Origin: Chryseobacterium sp. ZHDP1
Lineage (GTDB): Bacteria > Bacteroidota > Bacteroidia > Flavobacteriales > Weeksellaceae
Length of the DNA: 64,000 bases
Assembly (NCBI RefSeq): GCF_018603435.1
Contig: NZ_CP075682.1
Location: 868,001 to 932,000 of the forward strand
Direction: 5' to 3'
Shown: one piece after another, positions 19,291-28,253 of the stretch
Numbering within the stretch: position 1 is the first letter of the stretch
Layout: every line of letters begins with the position of its first letter
Program-made: the position numbers and the translations under genes
The notes under the pieces: model-generated
Seen by the model: only the letters and a program-made list of their open reading frames with translations
Told to the model about the DNA's origin: nothing
The model's database searches: none

Positions 19291-19884
19291 TTAGTTTTTA
19301 AATAACATATTCAAAATGATCTCTTTTCTTTCGGAAATAATCTTATCGAATTCCTCTTCGCTGATCATAAGATTTTCCATTAATAAAGGTCTTACCGCAC
19401 TTGGGAAAACCAGCAGAGAAATCATATTCAGAAGAAACTGAATGGGTTTCATCCTCTCTATATTTCCCCGTTCCATTTCTGTTTCTATATCTGTAAAAAG
19501 CCTTTTCAGTTCATCTTCTTCGATGTCTTTTTTATGGCAGTTTCCTTTATTGATCTGTGAAACGATATAGGTTTCGAGATAAGGATACTGAAGACTTGTA
19601 GACAGACTTCCTTCGATAAACTGGCTGATCTTTTCTTTCAGAGGAAGATCAGAATTCATGATAATTTCAGATTTTTCTTTTTCCACTTTCTGGGCTTCAT
19701 CAAAAATAATCTGGATGAGGTTGTCCCGTGAGCGGAAATAGTAATTGATAAGCGTTCTGTTGACACCGGCTTCATCAGCAATTTCCTGAGTAGTAGCGTC
19801 AAACTTACCTTTCACAAAGAATAAATTCTTTGCTGTGTCTTTAATTAATTCCTGTGTTTGGTCTTTTTTTGCTTGATTTGACAT
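19291..19884 (-). CDS. TetR/AcrR family repressor of the efflux operon
   Basis: A 197-residue regulator. The N-terminal HTH is canonical: TQEIADEAGVNRTLINYYF followed by RSRDNLIQIIF. The C-terminal ligand-binding part is all-helical and unassigned. It is the first gene of the same-strand cluster that continues with tolC, the adaptor and the RND pump, so autoregulation plus control of the pump is the natural reading. Three TTGTTAAACAA-like sites lie directly upstream. Confidence 0.93.
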   Translation of the reverse strand: MSNQAKKDQTQELIKDTAKNLFFVKGKFDATTQEIADEAGVNRTLINYYFRSRDNLIQIIFDEAQKVEKEKSEIIMNSDLPLKEKISQFIEGSLSTSLQYPYLETYIVSQINKGNCHKKDIEEDELKRLFTDIETEMERGNIERMKPIQFLLNMISLLVFPSAVRPLLMENLMISEEEFDKIISERKEIILNMLFKN

Positions 19885-19886
19885 TT

Positions 19887-19960
19887 TTGTTAAACAAATT
19901 TGTGCAAATTTAAATCAAATTTTATTTTTGACAAAATTGTTAAACAAAATTATTAAACAA
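19887..19960. promoter_or_regulatory. Three TTGTTAAACAA operator-like sites
   Basis: TTGTTAAACAA occurs exactly at 19887-19897 and 19937-19947, and as TTATTAAACAA at 19950-19960. Each is a near-palindrome. The first begins 3 bases before the tetR start codon. Position and repetition suggest TetR binding sites, though binding is not shown. Confidence 0.6.
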
Positions 19961-20017
19961 ATTAGTGTGACATGCATCATATTTTTGACTTTAATCTCAG
20001 ATTACGACTTATTAACC

Positions 20018-20047
20018 TTTGAAAAATAACCTGATTTTATATCTTTG
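20018..20047 (+). promoter_or_regulatory. Promoter of the T9SS surface-protein gene
   Basis: A full Bacteroidota primary-sigma promoter: -33 TTTG at 20018-20021, 18-base spacer, -7 TATCTTTG at 20040-20047, 18 bases before the ATG at 20066. Confidence 0.75.
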
Positions 20048-20065
20048 CCGAAAAATTAGTAACCG

Positions 20066-23000
20066 ATGCGAAAAATATTGTTTCTATGCACAGTTTTCTG
20101 CTGTGGATTTTTGTTTTCTCAAAGCAAAATTTCAAAAAACAATGATTATTATTTTTACGAAAACAAGGGACAGATCGTAGATCAGGACGGTAAAGAAAAT
20201 GCAGGCGTAAAATACCTTTTTCATTCTGCAGGACTGAATGTACAACTTCGATCTAATGGATTTTCTTATGATGTTTATGAAACAAAAAAAACAGTAAACC
20301 CGAATTCATCAAAATTCCGAAAAGACCATTCTGTTGATGCAAAAACATATTGTTATGATGAATTTAATTATGAAAATATATTTCACCGAATTGATATTGA
20401 ATTAATTAATTCGAACAAAACGGCAAAATTGACTGCGGAAGGCAAATCTGCAGATTACGATAATTATTACAACATTCCCAACAAACCGAAAGGAGTAACC
20501 AGTGTGCATCGTTATCAGAAAATTTCTTATAAAAATATTTATCCGAACATTGATCTGGTATTTTTTAAACCTAATGATACTTTAAAACCCATTGAGTATA
20601 ATTTTATTATCAATCCCGGAGGAAAAATTTCAGATATTAAAATGAAATTCAGTGGTGCTCCTGTTGCTGTAAAAGAGAATAAACTTTTAATGAAATTACG
20701 TTTCGGAGAAATGTATGAAAATATTCCTAACAGCTGGATTGCAGGAAATAAAAAAGAGAATATTCATGTTTCTTTTAATGATCTTGGCGATGAGATTTTC
20801 GGATTTAATGCTCCTGTAAATGTTTCTGATAAAACTATTGTTATTGATCCGGTTCCTACAAGGGTTTGGGGAAGTTATGCAGGAGGTTATGGAGAAGATT
20901 ACGGAAAAGTTAAAACCGACGATCAAAACAGGCCTTATCTTTATGGAGCAACTACCAGTACTTCTAATATTGCTACAAGTGGTGCATATCAAACCTGGCT
21001 AAACGGACAAGCTGATGCATTTGTAATGAAACTTACAAGTGACGGGCAAAGATCCTGGAGTACTTATTACGGAACTTCCAAAACAGATTATTTCAATGAT
21101 GTTACGTTTGATGAAAATTATAATGTTTATCTCGGCGGTACAGCAGAAAAAACACTTACTAAAGATGCACTATTAGTAAAATTAAATGCTAATGGAAATT
21201 TATTGTATATTAAGGATTTCAGCGGAACTCAAGTTGATGAATGCTATACTGTTTCCTATAACCAAAGCCATATTTATCTTGGAGGAGAAACGATGAGTAC
21301 AGACTTTCCGGTTATTAATGCTGCATATCCTGTAAAACCGAGCGGAGCAGGGTATTATGATGGGTTCCTAATTGATCTGGACAGTGCAACGGGTAATGCA
21401 CAATGGTCTACTTATTTTGGAGGTTCATCATTATCAACATCTATTTTCACTATATTTTCTTCTACAAATAATCTGGAAGTGATTGGAGCAACACAATCTT
21501 CTACAATTCCAATGATTAATCCGTTTCAGGCTACAAATGGCGGCACATCGGATGGACTCTATTTAAAATTTTCAAAATCAGGAATTTTGTTAAGATCAAG
21601 CTATTTTGGAGAAAACGGGCAGGAAAGTGTACGTGAAGCAAGAATCATTAATAATAAACTTTTACTTGCTGGCGAATATATGGAGCTTGTTCCTGGTAGT
21701 GTTCTAAAACCGGGAGTCTGGAAAGTAGATTTAGCATCCAACGCTATCGATAAAGTTTATTTTCCATTTATTTATCAGATGCAATTAACAGCCTATATAG
21801 ATATTACAGGAAATATATTTTTTGGAGGGCTGGCTTACACAAACCAAACGGGCATTGCAACTCCCGGTGCTTATATGGAAACAACTGGGCCCTATATTAA
21901 AACTTTTTTAGTAAAATATAATTCTAGTAATGTTAAAGAATGGGGAACTTTTTATGGAGGTAACGGGGGAACTCAATTAGGAACACCAACTAAAGACAGT
22001 AACGGATTTATTTACTTTACAGGAATGTCCAGTAATAATACAACTGGTATTGCAACTCCGGGAACATTTCAGCAACAAGGCGGTCATCCGTCGAATGATA
22101 TATTTATTGCAAAATTTCAGGATTGTACTTCTTCTGCTGTAATTTCATCAAACTCTCCCGTTTGTATTAACTCTAATCTTCAGCTAAGCGCAACCGGAGG
22201 CACAAATTACAACTGGACAGGTCCAAACGGATTTACTTCTACTCTTCAGAATCCTGTAATTCCCAACGCAACAGCAGCTAACGCAGGAGTATACACCTGT
22301 CAGGTTACCGGTTCAGGAGCCTGCGACGGAAGTTTTACAGTAAACGTAGTTGTAGGAGACAATGTTGCACCAGTTCCCAATACTGCCAGTCTTCCCAACA
22401 TTACCGGAGACTGCCATACGACGATTTCCAATTTTCCAAAAGCAACAGATAATTGTGCCGGAATCATTACGGCAACCACTACCGATCCTCTTTCCTATTC
22501 TGTTCCGGGAACTTATGTGATCCACTGGACTTATAATGACGGAAACGGAAATGTTTCGGCACAAAACCAAAATGTAACGGTAACAGCAACGGCATTACCT
22601 GTAACAACCAATCTTCAGCAAATCTTCTGTAAAAGCACCAATCCAACGGTTGCCAATATTCAGATTACAGGACAGAATATCAAATGGTACAATGCTGCCG
22701 GAAATCTTTTGCCTTCAACAACGGCTCTGGTAAACGGACAGACCTATTATGCCTCCCAAACGATTAACGGATGCGAAAGTGATAAAATCGCTATTCAGGT
22801 TACTGTAAATGAAACTCCGAAACCTACAGGAAACGCTGTTCAGGATTTTTGTGCTTCGGCAAATCCTACTTTGGCAAGTTTAGCTGTAACCGGAACTTCC
22901 CTTAAGTTTTATGATGCCGCAGGAAATATCTTATCCCTTACAACTCCTCTGGTAAATGGAACGGTTTACTACATAACACAGACGCTGAACAACTGTGAAT

Positions 23001-23977
23001 CTGAAAAACTGGCAATTACGGTAACACTTTCAACGAATAATGTTCCTGCCAATGATTATTCGGCGACGTTCTGTAACAGTACGACAGGGAACTCTATGAT
23101 GGTGAATTTAACATCATATCAGAGTAATATTATTGCCAATCCTTCCGGATACACATTTACTTATACGGATGATTTTGGGAACGTAATTACCAATCCTTCT
23201 GCGTACTCTTTAAATTTAGGAGCGACCGTTATCCACGTAAAGGTTTCCACTCCGGACGGATGTTTTAAAATTGTACGATTAAATTTAGCTCTGACCCCTA
23301 AACCTATATTCAATCTTCCTGAAAGAATTGATTTCTGTAAAGGAAAAACAGTTACTCTGGATGCAGGAAGCGGATTTTCATCTTACCTATGGAGCAACGG
23401 AGCAACAACTCAGACAATTGCCGTTTCAGCTCCCGGAAATTATTCTGTAACAGTAACGAATAGTTTTGGCTGTCAGAGTACAGATAACATTCAGGTAAGC
23501 TATACGGTTTTGCCGGAAATTGTTTCCGTAAATATCAGCAATAATTCCGCAACGGTAATCCTTTCTGTGACAGGCAGCTTTGAATATTCTTTAGATAACT
23601 TCACATGGCAGGATTCTAACATTTTCACGAACTTAAATATTGGAGAATATATTGTTTATGTAAGAACAAAAGGCGGTTGCATTATTGGTCAGAAACCATT
23701 TTCGATATTCAACATTCCAAATGCATTCACTCCTAATGCAGACGGATATAACGACCAATGGAAAATTGCAGGACTGGAAAATTATCCGGGAACTGAAGTG
23801 AACGTTTACGACAGAAGAGGTCTTGCTGTTTTCAAAGAGATTATTTCTAAAAAACCTCTGCATTGGGACGGTAAACTCAACGGAAGTCCTGTCCCGACAG
23901 GAAATTACTGGTATACGATAAAAGTTTCAGACGGCAGAGTATATACAGGCTGGCTTCTGATTAAAAACAGAGACTAA
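20066..23977 (+). CDS. T9SS type B sorting-domain surface protein with SBBP repeats
   Basis: A 1303-residue exported protein. Residues 1-19 are a signal peptide ending LFSQ. Residues about 25-265 match the DUF7948 N-terminal module (YYFYENKGQIVDQDGK). Residues about 270-690 hold beta-propeller SBBP-like repeats (YGTSKTDYFNDVTFDENYNV). Then come Ig-like and HYR-like modules, two similar tandem repeats near 855-1000 (FCKSTNPTVANI and FCASANPTLASL), and a final gliding-motility-type C-terminal domain (IPNAFTPNADGYNDQW, DRRGL) that directs secretion and surface attachment by the type IX system. The cargo role, adhesion or other, is unknown. Confidence 0.92.
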   Translation: MRKILFLCTVFCCGFLFSQSKISKNNDYYFYENKGQIVDQDGKENAGVKYLFHSAGLNVQLRSNGFSYDVYETKKTVNPNSSKFRKDHSVDAKTYCYDEFNYENIFHRIDIELINSNKTAKLTAEGKSADYDNYYNIPNKPKGVTSVHRYQKISYKNIYPNIDLVFFKPNDTLKPIEYNFIINPGGKISDIKMKFSGAPVAVKENKLLMKLRFGEMYENIPNSWIAGNKKENIHVSFNDLGDEIFGFNAPVNVSDKTIVIDPVPTRVWGSYAGGYGEDYGKVKTDDQNRPYLYGATTSTSNIATSGAYQTWLNGQADAFVMKLTSDGQRSWSTYYGTSKTDYFNDVTFDENYNVYLGGTAEKTLTKDALLVKLNANGNLLYIKDFSGTQVDECYTVSYNQSHIYLGGETMSTDFPVINAAYPVKPSGAGYYDGFLIDLDSATGNAQWSTYFGGSSLSTSIFTIFSSTNNLEVIGATQSSTIPMINPFQATNGGTSDGLYLKFSKSGILLRSSYFGENGQESVREARIINNKLLLAGEYMELVPGSVLKPGVWKVDLASNAIDKVYFPFIYQMQLTAYIDITGNIFFGGLAYTNQTGIATPGAYMETTGPYIKTFLVKYNSSNVKEWGTFYGGNGGTQLGTPTKDSNGFIYFTGMSSNNTTGIATPGTFQQQGGHPSNDIFIAKFQDCTSSAVISSNSPVCINSNLQLSATGGTNYNWTGPNGFTSTLQNPVIPNATAANAGVYTCQVTGSGACDGSFTVNVVVGDNVAPVPNTASLPNITGDCHTTISNFPKATDNCAGIITATTTDPLSYSVPGTYVIHWTYNDGNGNVSAQNQNVTVTATALPVTTNLQQIFCKSTNPTVANIQITGQNIKWYNAAGNLLPSTTALVNGQTYYASQTINGCESDKIAIQVTVNETPKPTGNAVQDFCASANPTLASLAVTGTSLKFYDAAGNILSLTTPLVNGTVYYITQTLNNCESEKLAITVTLSTNNVPANDYSATFCNSTTGNSMMVNLTSYQSNIIANPSGYTFTYTDDFGNVITNPSAYSLNLGATVIHVKVSTPDGCFKIVRLNLALTPKPIFNLPERIDFCKGKTVTLDAGSGFSSYLWSNGATTQTIAVSAPGNYSVTVTNSFGCQSTDNIQVSYTVLPEIVSVNISNNSATVILSVTGSFEYSLDNFTWQDSNIFTNLNIGEYIVYVRTKGGCIIGQKPFSIFNIPNAFTPNADGYNDQWKIAGLENYPGTEVNVYDRRGLAVFKEIISKKPLHWDGKLNGSPVPTGNYWYTIKVSDGRVYTGWLLIKNRD

Positions 23978-23985
23978 AAACAGAA

Positions 23986-24016
23986 ACGAGCGGAAAATTT
24001 TCCGCTCGTTTTTTTA
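23986..24016 (+). terminator. Strong terminator of the T9SS gene
   Basis: Perfect 12-bp inverted repeat (ACGAGCGGAAAA and its complement, 23986-24009) followed by seven T. Confidence 0.93.
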
Positions 24017-24068
24017 TTTTTAAAGGTTTATAGATTGTCTTTTACCACTTTTTGATTAGCCAAAATAA

Positions 24069-24893
24069 TTACAATAACCGAATTTTATCGTCCAGAATAT
24101 CGATGATTTTATCTTTATACAATCCTCCGATGGCTTTTTTAAAGTTCTTTTTGCTCATCTGAACTTCGTCCTTAATTTCTTCGGGAGTTGATTTGTCTGA
24201 AAGATGAAGCAAACCGTAGTTTTCTTCAAGTTTGTCTAAAATTTTCTTTTTAAACTCATCGATATTTTCAAAACCTTGTGGCTGTAGGGAAACGTCAATC
24301 TTTCCATCTTCGCGGATTTCTTTGATATAACCAAATTCTTCAGACAACGGATACAGCTTTTTGAATACATCCGAATTGTAGATGAGTCCGATATATTTTT
24401 TGTTGATGACCACATTCCAGCCCAACTCACTTTCATTCATCATAATAAGATCCACTTTATCTCCTTTTTGGAAAGGCAGATTCTGATATTGAGGATTTCT
24501 TTTGAATTTCGTGGTTCCAGTAATCAGCTCCAGATCTTCATCTACATAAATATAGACAAGATACCTTTTTCCTTCAATGATCTTAGATTTCTGCTGCTTG
24601 TAAGGAATAAACAGATCTTTGATGATTCCCCAATCCATAAAAGCTCCGCTTGGAAGACTTTGTACACAGCTCATTACGGCAAACTCTCCTACTTCTGCCA
24701 AAGGAATTTCTGTGGTTGCCTTTAATTTTCCATCATCCTGATATACAAAAACTTCAATTTCGTCATCAATTTCCTTATCATCCTGAATGAAAATTTTAGG
24801 AAGAAAAGCCTTTTCTCCGGATTCGTCTGTTAAGATCCATCCCGAATTATTTTTATCTGAAATTTTTAAAGTCTGAGTTTTTCCGAATTGCAT
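24069..24893 (-). CDS. CvfB/YitL-like S1 RNA-binding protein
   Basis: A 274-residue protein begun at the ATG at 24893 (MQFGKTQTLKISDK). A longer frame to 24944 exists, but the -7 element at 24913-24920 lies inside it, so the shorter start is preferred. Segments such as FLPKIFIQDDKEIDDEIEVF and MDWGIIKDLFIPYKQQ mark S1-type OB folds, and the C-terminal winged helix ends FKKAIGGLYKDKIIDI. CvfB relatives bind RNA and influence virulence-factor expression in firmicutes; the role here is unknown. Confidence 0.87.
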   Translation of the reverse strand: MQFGKTQTLKISDKNNSGWILTDESGEKAFLPKIFIQDDKEIDDEIEVFVYQDDGKLKATTEIPLAEVGEFAVMSCVQSLPSGAFMDWGIIKDLFIPYKQQKSKIIEGKRYLVYIYVDEDLELITGTTKFKRNPQYQNLPFQKGDKVDLIMMNESELGWNVVINKKYIGLIYNSDVFKKLYPLSEEFGYIKEIREDGKIDVSLQPQGFENIDEFKKKILDKLEENYGLLHLSDKSTPEEIKDEVQMSKKNFKKAIGGLYKDKIIDILDDKIRLL

Positions 24894-24912
24894 GTATGAT
24901 AAAATTAGTCTG

Positions 24913-24920
24913 CAAAGGTA
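24913..24920 (-). promoter_or_regulatory. -7 element, CvfB-like gene
   Basis: TACCTTTG on the minus strand (TAnnTTTG), 20 bases from the ATG at 24893; it decides the start codon of that gene. Confidence 0.6.
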
Positions 24921-24963
24921 AGGAAATATAACCCGAATCTGCAAAATGTAAAATTTTAAACAA

Positions 24964-25146
24964 AAAAAAGAGAAACAATCAGCTTCTCTTTCTACCTTTT
25001 AATATCAAATTATTAATATGTTGTTTAAACTAATTTTAAAATTAACCGCAAAAGAGACATAAAAGACTTTATTGGATTTATGTAAAGTATTTCAAAAGTC
25101 TGCAAAGAAAAAAATCTTTGATTTTTTTTAACTTATGTGCTCTTTT
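24964..25146. repeat. Intergenic hairpin and degenerate inverted repeat
   Basis: The 357-base gap between the CvfB-like and DUF4476 genes has no gene. It holds an AAAGAGAA / TTCTCTTT hairpin (24966-24991) with a T run on the minus side, which could end the DUF4476 transcript, and imperfect arms AAAAGAGACATAA (25050-25062) and TTATGTGCTCTTTT (25133-25146) related to the ACATAAGT repeats near 56.6 kb. Confidence 0.5.
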
Positions 25147-25250
25147 TTCAATTTAGGAATTAAACTTAAACAGCTAAAGTGTTACAATCTTCTGCATCTT
25201 TTGCGGTAAAAAAGTTTAGACAAGTTTAATATTAATTTCAAACTGTTTTT

Positions 25251-26117
25251 TTATGAATTTTGTACAAATTCCATCAGTTCCCGTTTACTGCTTTCAAAAT
25301 CGAAGGCATCGTAAACCAGAAAATATTTATGCTTATCTACACATTTTGAAAACATAGATTTTGCCAGTGAAAGTTTATTTTTATCAAAACTCACTTCTTT
25401 TACCAAAGCACTGATCTGTTGGGAAGTAAACATGGTTGTACGCATCTGCTGTCGGATCATTGAGAGTTTACTGTCGTCGAATCTTGCATTTTTTCTCAAC
25501 ATATCCATAAATTCACTGAAGGAACTGTTATCCATCACATTGGCATAACTTCCGCCATCATTCCATCCTCCTGAATTTCCGTAGGGATTGTTCCAAACAT
25601 CATTCCAGTCATTAAATCCGTAAGACTGGTTCTGAACAGGATATGAATCTAATAAAAACAATCCTTCATTGGTAAAGAAATCAAGAACCAATCTGGTATT
25701 GTTTCTTACATTTAAGGTGGTTCTGTATAATAAATACCCGCTTTCGTAAATCGAAACAGGAATTCTTCCTGACGGGAGATCAAAAAATCTGAATCTTCCG
25801 GAATTGTTGGAAATAAACTGATCTCCCAGTTCCACACTGAACATTCCCTGCTCTGGAATTCTCAGGAAAACTTCTGAATATCCATACTGCTGATTCCATT
25901 GGTAATTTGGATTTTTAACCCTGAATCCGTTGTTATTTTCATTCTGATTTCTGAAACCGGAATTATTGCTGTTTCTGCTCTCCGTTCTTTTTGCTTTTGG
26001 AGATTCCATTTCTGTTTTTGAAGCCTCGTTTTTTAAAAGTTCGCCTGCTTTTCCTGCTTCCTGCGCGAAAGAAAAACTTCCTACAAGAAACAAAACACTC
26101 ATAAATATATTTTTCAT
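25251..26117 (-). CDS. Exported DUF4476 domain protein
   Basis: A 288-residue protein with the start taken at 26117, where MKNIFMSVLFLVGSFSFAQ gives a clean signal peptide; the frame runs further up to 26150. The middle is low in complexity (Asn, Gly, Trp and Tyr rich). The last ~95 residues form a DUF4476 domain of repeated helices (FMDMLRKNARFDDSKLSMI, then ALVKEVSFDKNKLSLAK). The family is common in Bacteroidota and unassigned. Confidence 0.82.
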   Translation of the reverse strand: MKNIFMSVLFLVGSFSFAQEAGKAGELLKNEASKTEMESPKAKRTESRNSNNSGFRNQNENNNGFRVKNPNYQWNQQYGYSEVFLRIPEQGMFSVELGDQFISNNSGRFRFFDLPSGRIPVSIYESGYLLYRTTLNVRNNTRLVLDFFTNEGLFLLDSYPVQNQSYGFNDWNDVWNNPYGNSGGWNDGGSYANVMDNSSFSEFMDMLRKNARFDDSKLSMIRQQMRTTMFTSQQISALVKEVSFDKNKLSLAKSMFSKCVDKHKYFLVYDAFDFESSKRELMEFVQNS

Positions 26118-26155
26118 AACACTTTTTTTAATCTCCAGCTCCACTTTCATGCCAA

Positions 26156-26188
26156 AAAAAAGAGAAACCAGTATCTGATTTCTCTTTT
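26156..26188 (-). terminator. Hairpin upstream of DUF4476 signal gene / intergenic terminator
   Basis: AAAAAGAGAAA and its complement TTTCTCTTTTT pair around CCAGTATCTGA, between lpdA (stop at 26212) and the DUF4476 gene. On the minus strand it lies 24 bases after lpdA and is followed by a T run, so it should end the lpdA transcript. Confidence 0.8.
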
Positions 26189-26211
26189 TTATTTATATGA
26201 TTGTTAATCAA

Positions 26212-27615
26212 TTACATATGAATTGGTCTTTTCGCGGTAGCATCTAAAGCTGCTTCTTTAATCGCTTCTGCATAAGTCGGGTGTGCGTGAGAACTTCTTG
26301 CGATATCTTCTGCACTTGCACGGAATTCCATAGCGATAACTCCTTCAGCAATTAAATCTGCCGCTCTTGCTCCTACGATGTGCATTCCAAGAACTTCGTC
26401 TGTTTTTTCGTCTGCAATAATTTTTACCAGACCATCTACATCACCACTTGCACGGCTTCTTCCCAAAGCTCTCATCGGGAAAGAACCTACTTTATAAGCG
26501 ACTCCTTCTTCTTTCAACTGCTCTTCAGTTTTTCCAACTCCTGCAACTTCCGGCCATGTGTAAACCACTCCCGGAATTAAATTATAGTTGATGTGAGGCT
26601 TCTGTCCTGCTAAAGTTTCAGCAACAAAAACACCTTCCTCTTCTGCTTTGTGAGCCAGCATTGCTCCTTTTACCACGTCTCCGATTGCATAAATGTTGGC
26701 AACATTAGTTTGTAAATGGTCATTTACTTTCACTCTTCCTCTTTCATCAAGCTCAACACCAGCTTTTTCCAATCCAAGACCGTCTGTGTAAGGCTTTCTT
26801 CCTACAGAAACCAGACAGTAATCTCCTTCTACTGTTACTTCTTCTCCTTTTTTGTCTTTCGCTGTAATTTTTACGGTCTCTCCGTTTCTTTCCACTGCGG
26901 ATACGGCTGTAGAAAGCATGAATTTCATTCCCTGCTTTTTAAGAACTTTCGTTAATTCTTTACTTAGCGCTCCGTCCATTGTCGGGATAATTTTATCCAT
27001 AAACTCAACCACTGTCACCTGAGCTCCTAATCTTAAATAAACAGAACCTAATTCAAGACCGATTACTCCGCCTCCGATTACGACTAAATGTTTCGGAATT
27101 TCTTTAAGATTTAAAGCTTCTGTAGAAGTAATCACTCTTTCTTTATCTAACGTGATGAAAGGTAAAGAAGAAGGTTTAGAACCTGTTGCGATGATGGTAT
27201 ATTTGGATTCGATGGTTTCTGTAGAACCGTCGTTTTTTGTTACTTTGATCTGAGTAGCGGATTCGAAGCTTCCAACACCTTCAAAAACAGTGATTTTGTT
27301 TTTGTTCATCAGATAGCTGATTCCGTCTGTATTTTGTTTAATTACCTCATTTTTACGCTCGATCATTCTTGCAATGTCGGCTTGAGGCTCGTTGATAATG
27401 ATTCCGTGACCTGCAAAATTGTGTTTTGCGTTCTCAAAATGCTCAGAGCTGTCTAAAAGCGCTTTTGACGGAATACATCCCACGTTAAGACAAGTTCCTC
27501 CCAAAGTTGGATATTTTTCAATAATTGCTGTTGTGAAACCTAATTGTGCAGCACGGATTGCAGCAACATAACCACCAGGACCGGAACCGATTACGGTAAC
27601 ATCAAATTGACTCAT
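26212..27615 (-). CDS. lpdA: Dihydrolipoyl dehydrogenase
   Basis: A 467-residue flavoprotein disulfide reductase, the E3 subunit of 2-oxo-acid dehydrogenase and glycine cleavage complexes. It has the FAD-binding GSGPGGYVAAIRAAQLG, the redox-active CLNVGC pair near residues 43-48, an NAD-binding GGGVIGLELGSVY, the second FAD motif AIGDVVKG and the catalytic HAHPTYAEA His-Glu near the C-terminus. Length matches the family. Monocistronic here; the partner E1/E2 genes are elsewhere. Confidence 0.97.
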   Translation of the reverse strand: MSQFDVTVIGSGPGGYVAAIRAAQLGFTTAIIEKYPTLGGTCLNVGCIPSKALLDSSEHFENAKHNFAGHGIIINEPQADIARMIERKNEVIKQNTDGISYLMNKNKITVFEGVGSFESATQIKVTKNDGSTETIESKYTIIATGSKPSSLPFITLDKERVITSTEALNLKEIPKHLVVIGGGVIGLELGSVYLRLGAQVTVVEFMDKIIPTMDGALSKELTKVLKKQGMKFMLSTAVSAVERNGETVKITAKDKKGEEVTVEGDYCLVSVGRKPYTDGLGLEKAGVELDERGRVKVNDHLQTNVANIYAIGDVVKGAMLAHKAEEEGVFVAETLAGQKPHINYNLIPGVVYTWPEVAGVGKTEEQLKEEGVAYKVGSFPMRALGRSRASGDVDGLVKIIADEKTDEVLGMHIVGARAADLIAEGVIAMEFRASAEDIARSSHAHPTYAEAIKEAALDATAKRPIHM

Positions 27616-27657
27616 GTTATTTTATGAATTTGTTTATTATTAACTTTCTTATGCTTA

Positions 27658-27665
27658 CAAATTTA
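27658..27665 (-). promoter_or_regulatory. lpdA -7 promoter element
   Basis: TAAATTTG on the minus strand, 42 bases before the lpdA ATG. Confidence 0.55.
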
Positions 27666-27838
27666 ACGATTTATTACCACGTGAGAAAGTGAGATTTGTC
27701 AAATTTTTGAGAGGGATGATTGAGGATGGAAGATGGAAGTTTAAAGAATTGCAAATATCTTTTAAATTTAATCTTTTTATTCACTAAACTAAGCATCCAG
27801 TAAGATCTTCCAGCTCCCGGCTTCATACTTCCAACCAA

Positions 27839-28189
27839 TTATAAATCCACTATCAGTTTCCCCTGTCCGAATTCTCCTGTGCTTTCAAAATATGAGCCTC
27901 CGTAAACGTACCAATCAAGGCTTTCGAGATATTCTACAGCATTTTCTGGAGTAATTTGCGGACGGTCTTTTTTGGAGACAATTCCTTTGTACCATCTTCC
28001 GGATTTGGAAAAACTTTCATATTCCACAAAATATCGGATCCAGATTCTCTGGCAAAGTTTACACTGCTGAATGCTTACTTCGGCAAATCTTCCATTCGTT
28101 TTATCGATTCCCAATTCTGACGTTCTGAATTCTGTGTAAGTGGAAGTCGGTTTTTCGCAGGCGCATCCCAGTTTCTGGATTTTAATCAT
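27839..28189 (-). CDS. Conserved-looking small protein, unknown function
   Basis: A 116-residue protein with four cysteines in two pairs (GCACEKP near the start and CKLC near residues 43-46), which could bind a metal. Other visible blocks are RIWIRYFVEYESF and a C-terminal EYLESLDWYVYGGSYFE. No signal peptide or membrane helix. Not recognised. It stands 65 bases from the glycosyltransferase gene on the same strand. Confidence 0.65.
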   Translation of the reverse strand: MIKIQKLGCACEKPTSTYTEFRTSELGIDKTNGRFAEVSIQQCKLCQRIWIRYFVEYESFSKSGRWYKGIVSKKDRPQITPENAVEYLESLDWYVYGGSYFESTGEFGQGKLIVDL

Positions 28190-28253
28190 TACTAATTGTT
28201 TTCTGAAATTAAAAGTCCAAAATTAAAAAATATTAGCTGAATACTCAAGGCGG

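Noticed and set aside
24894..24944. Longer start for the CvfB-like gene
   Set aside because: The TACCTTTG promoter box lies within the extension, so the start at 24893 is used.
27616..27838. Possible small gene between lpdA and the 116-residue gene
   Set aside because: No frame with a promising start and composition; only an lpdA promoter box is supported.
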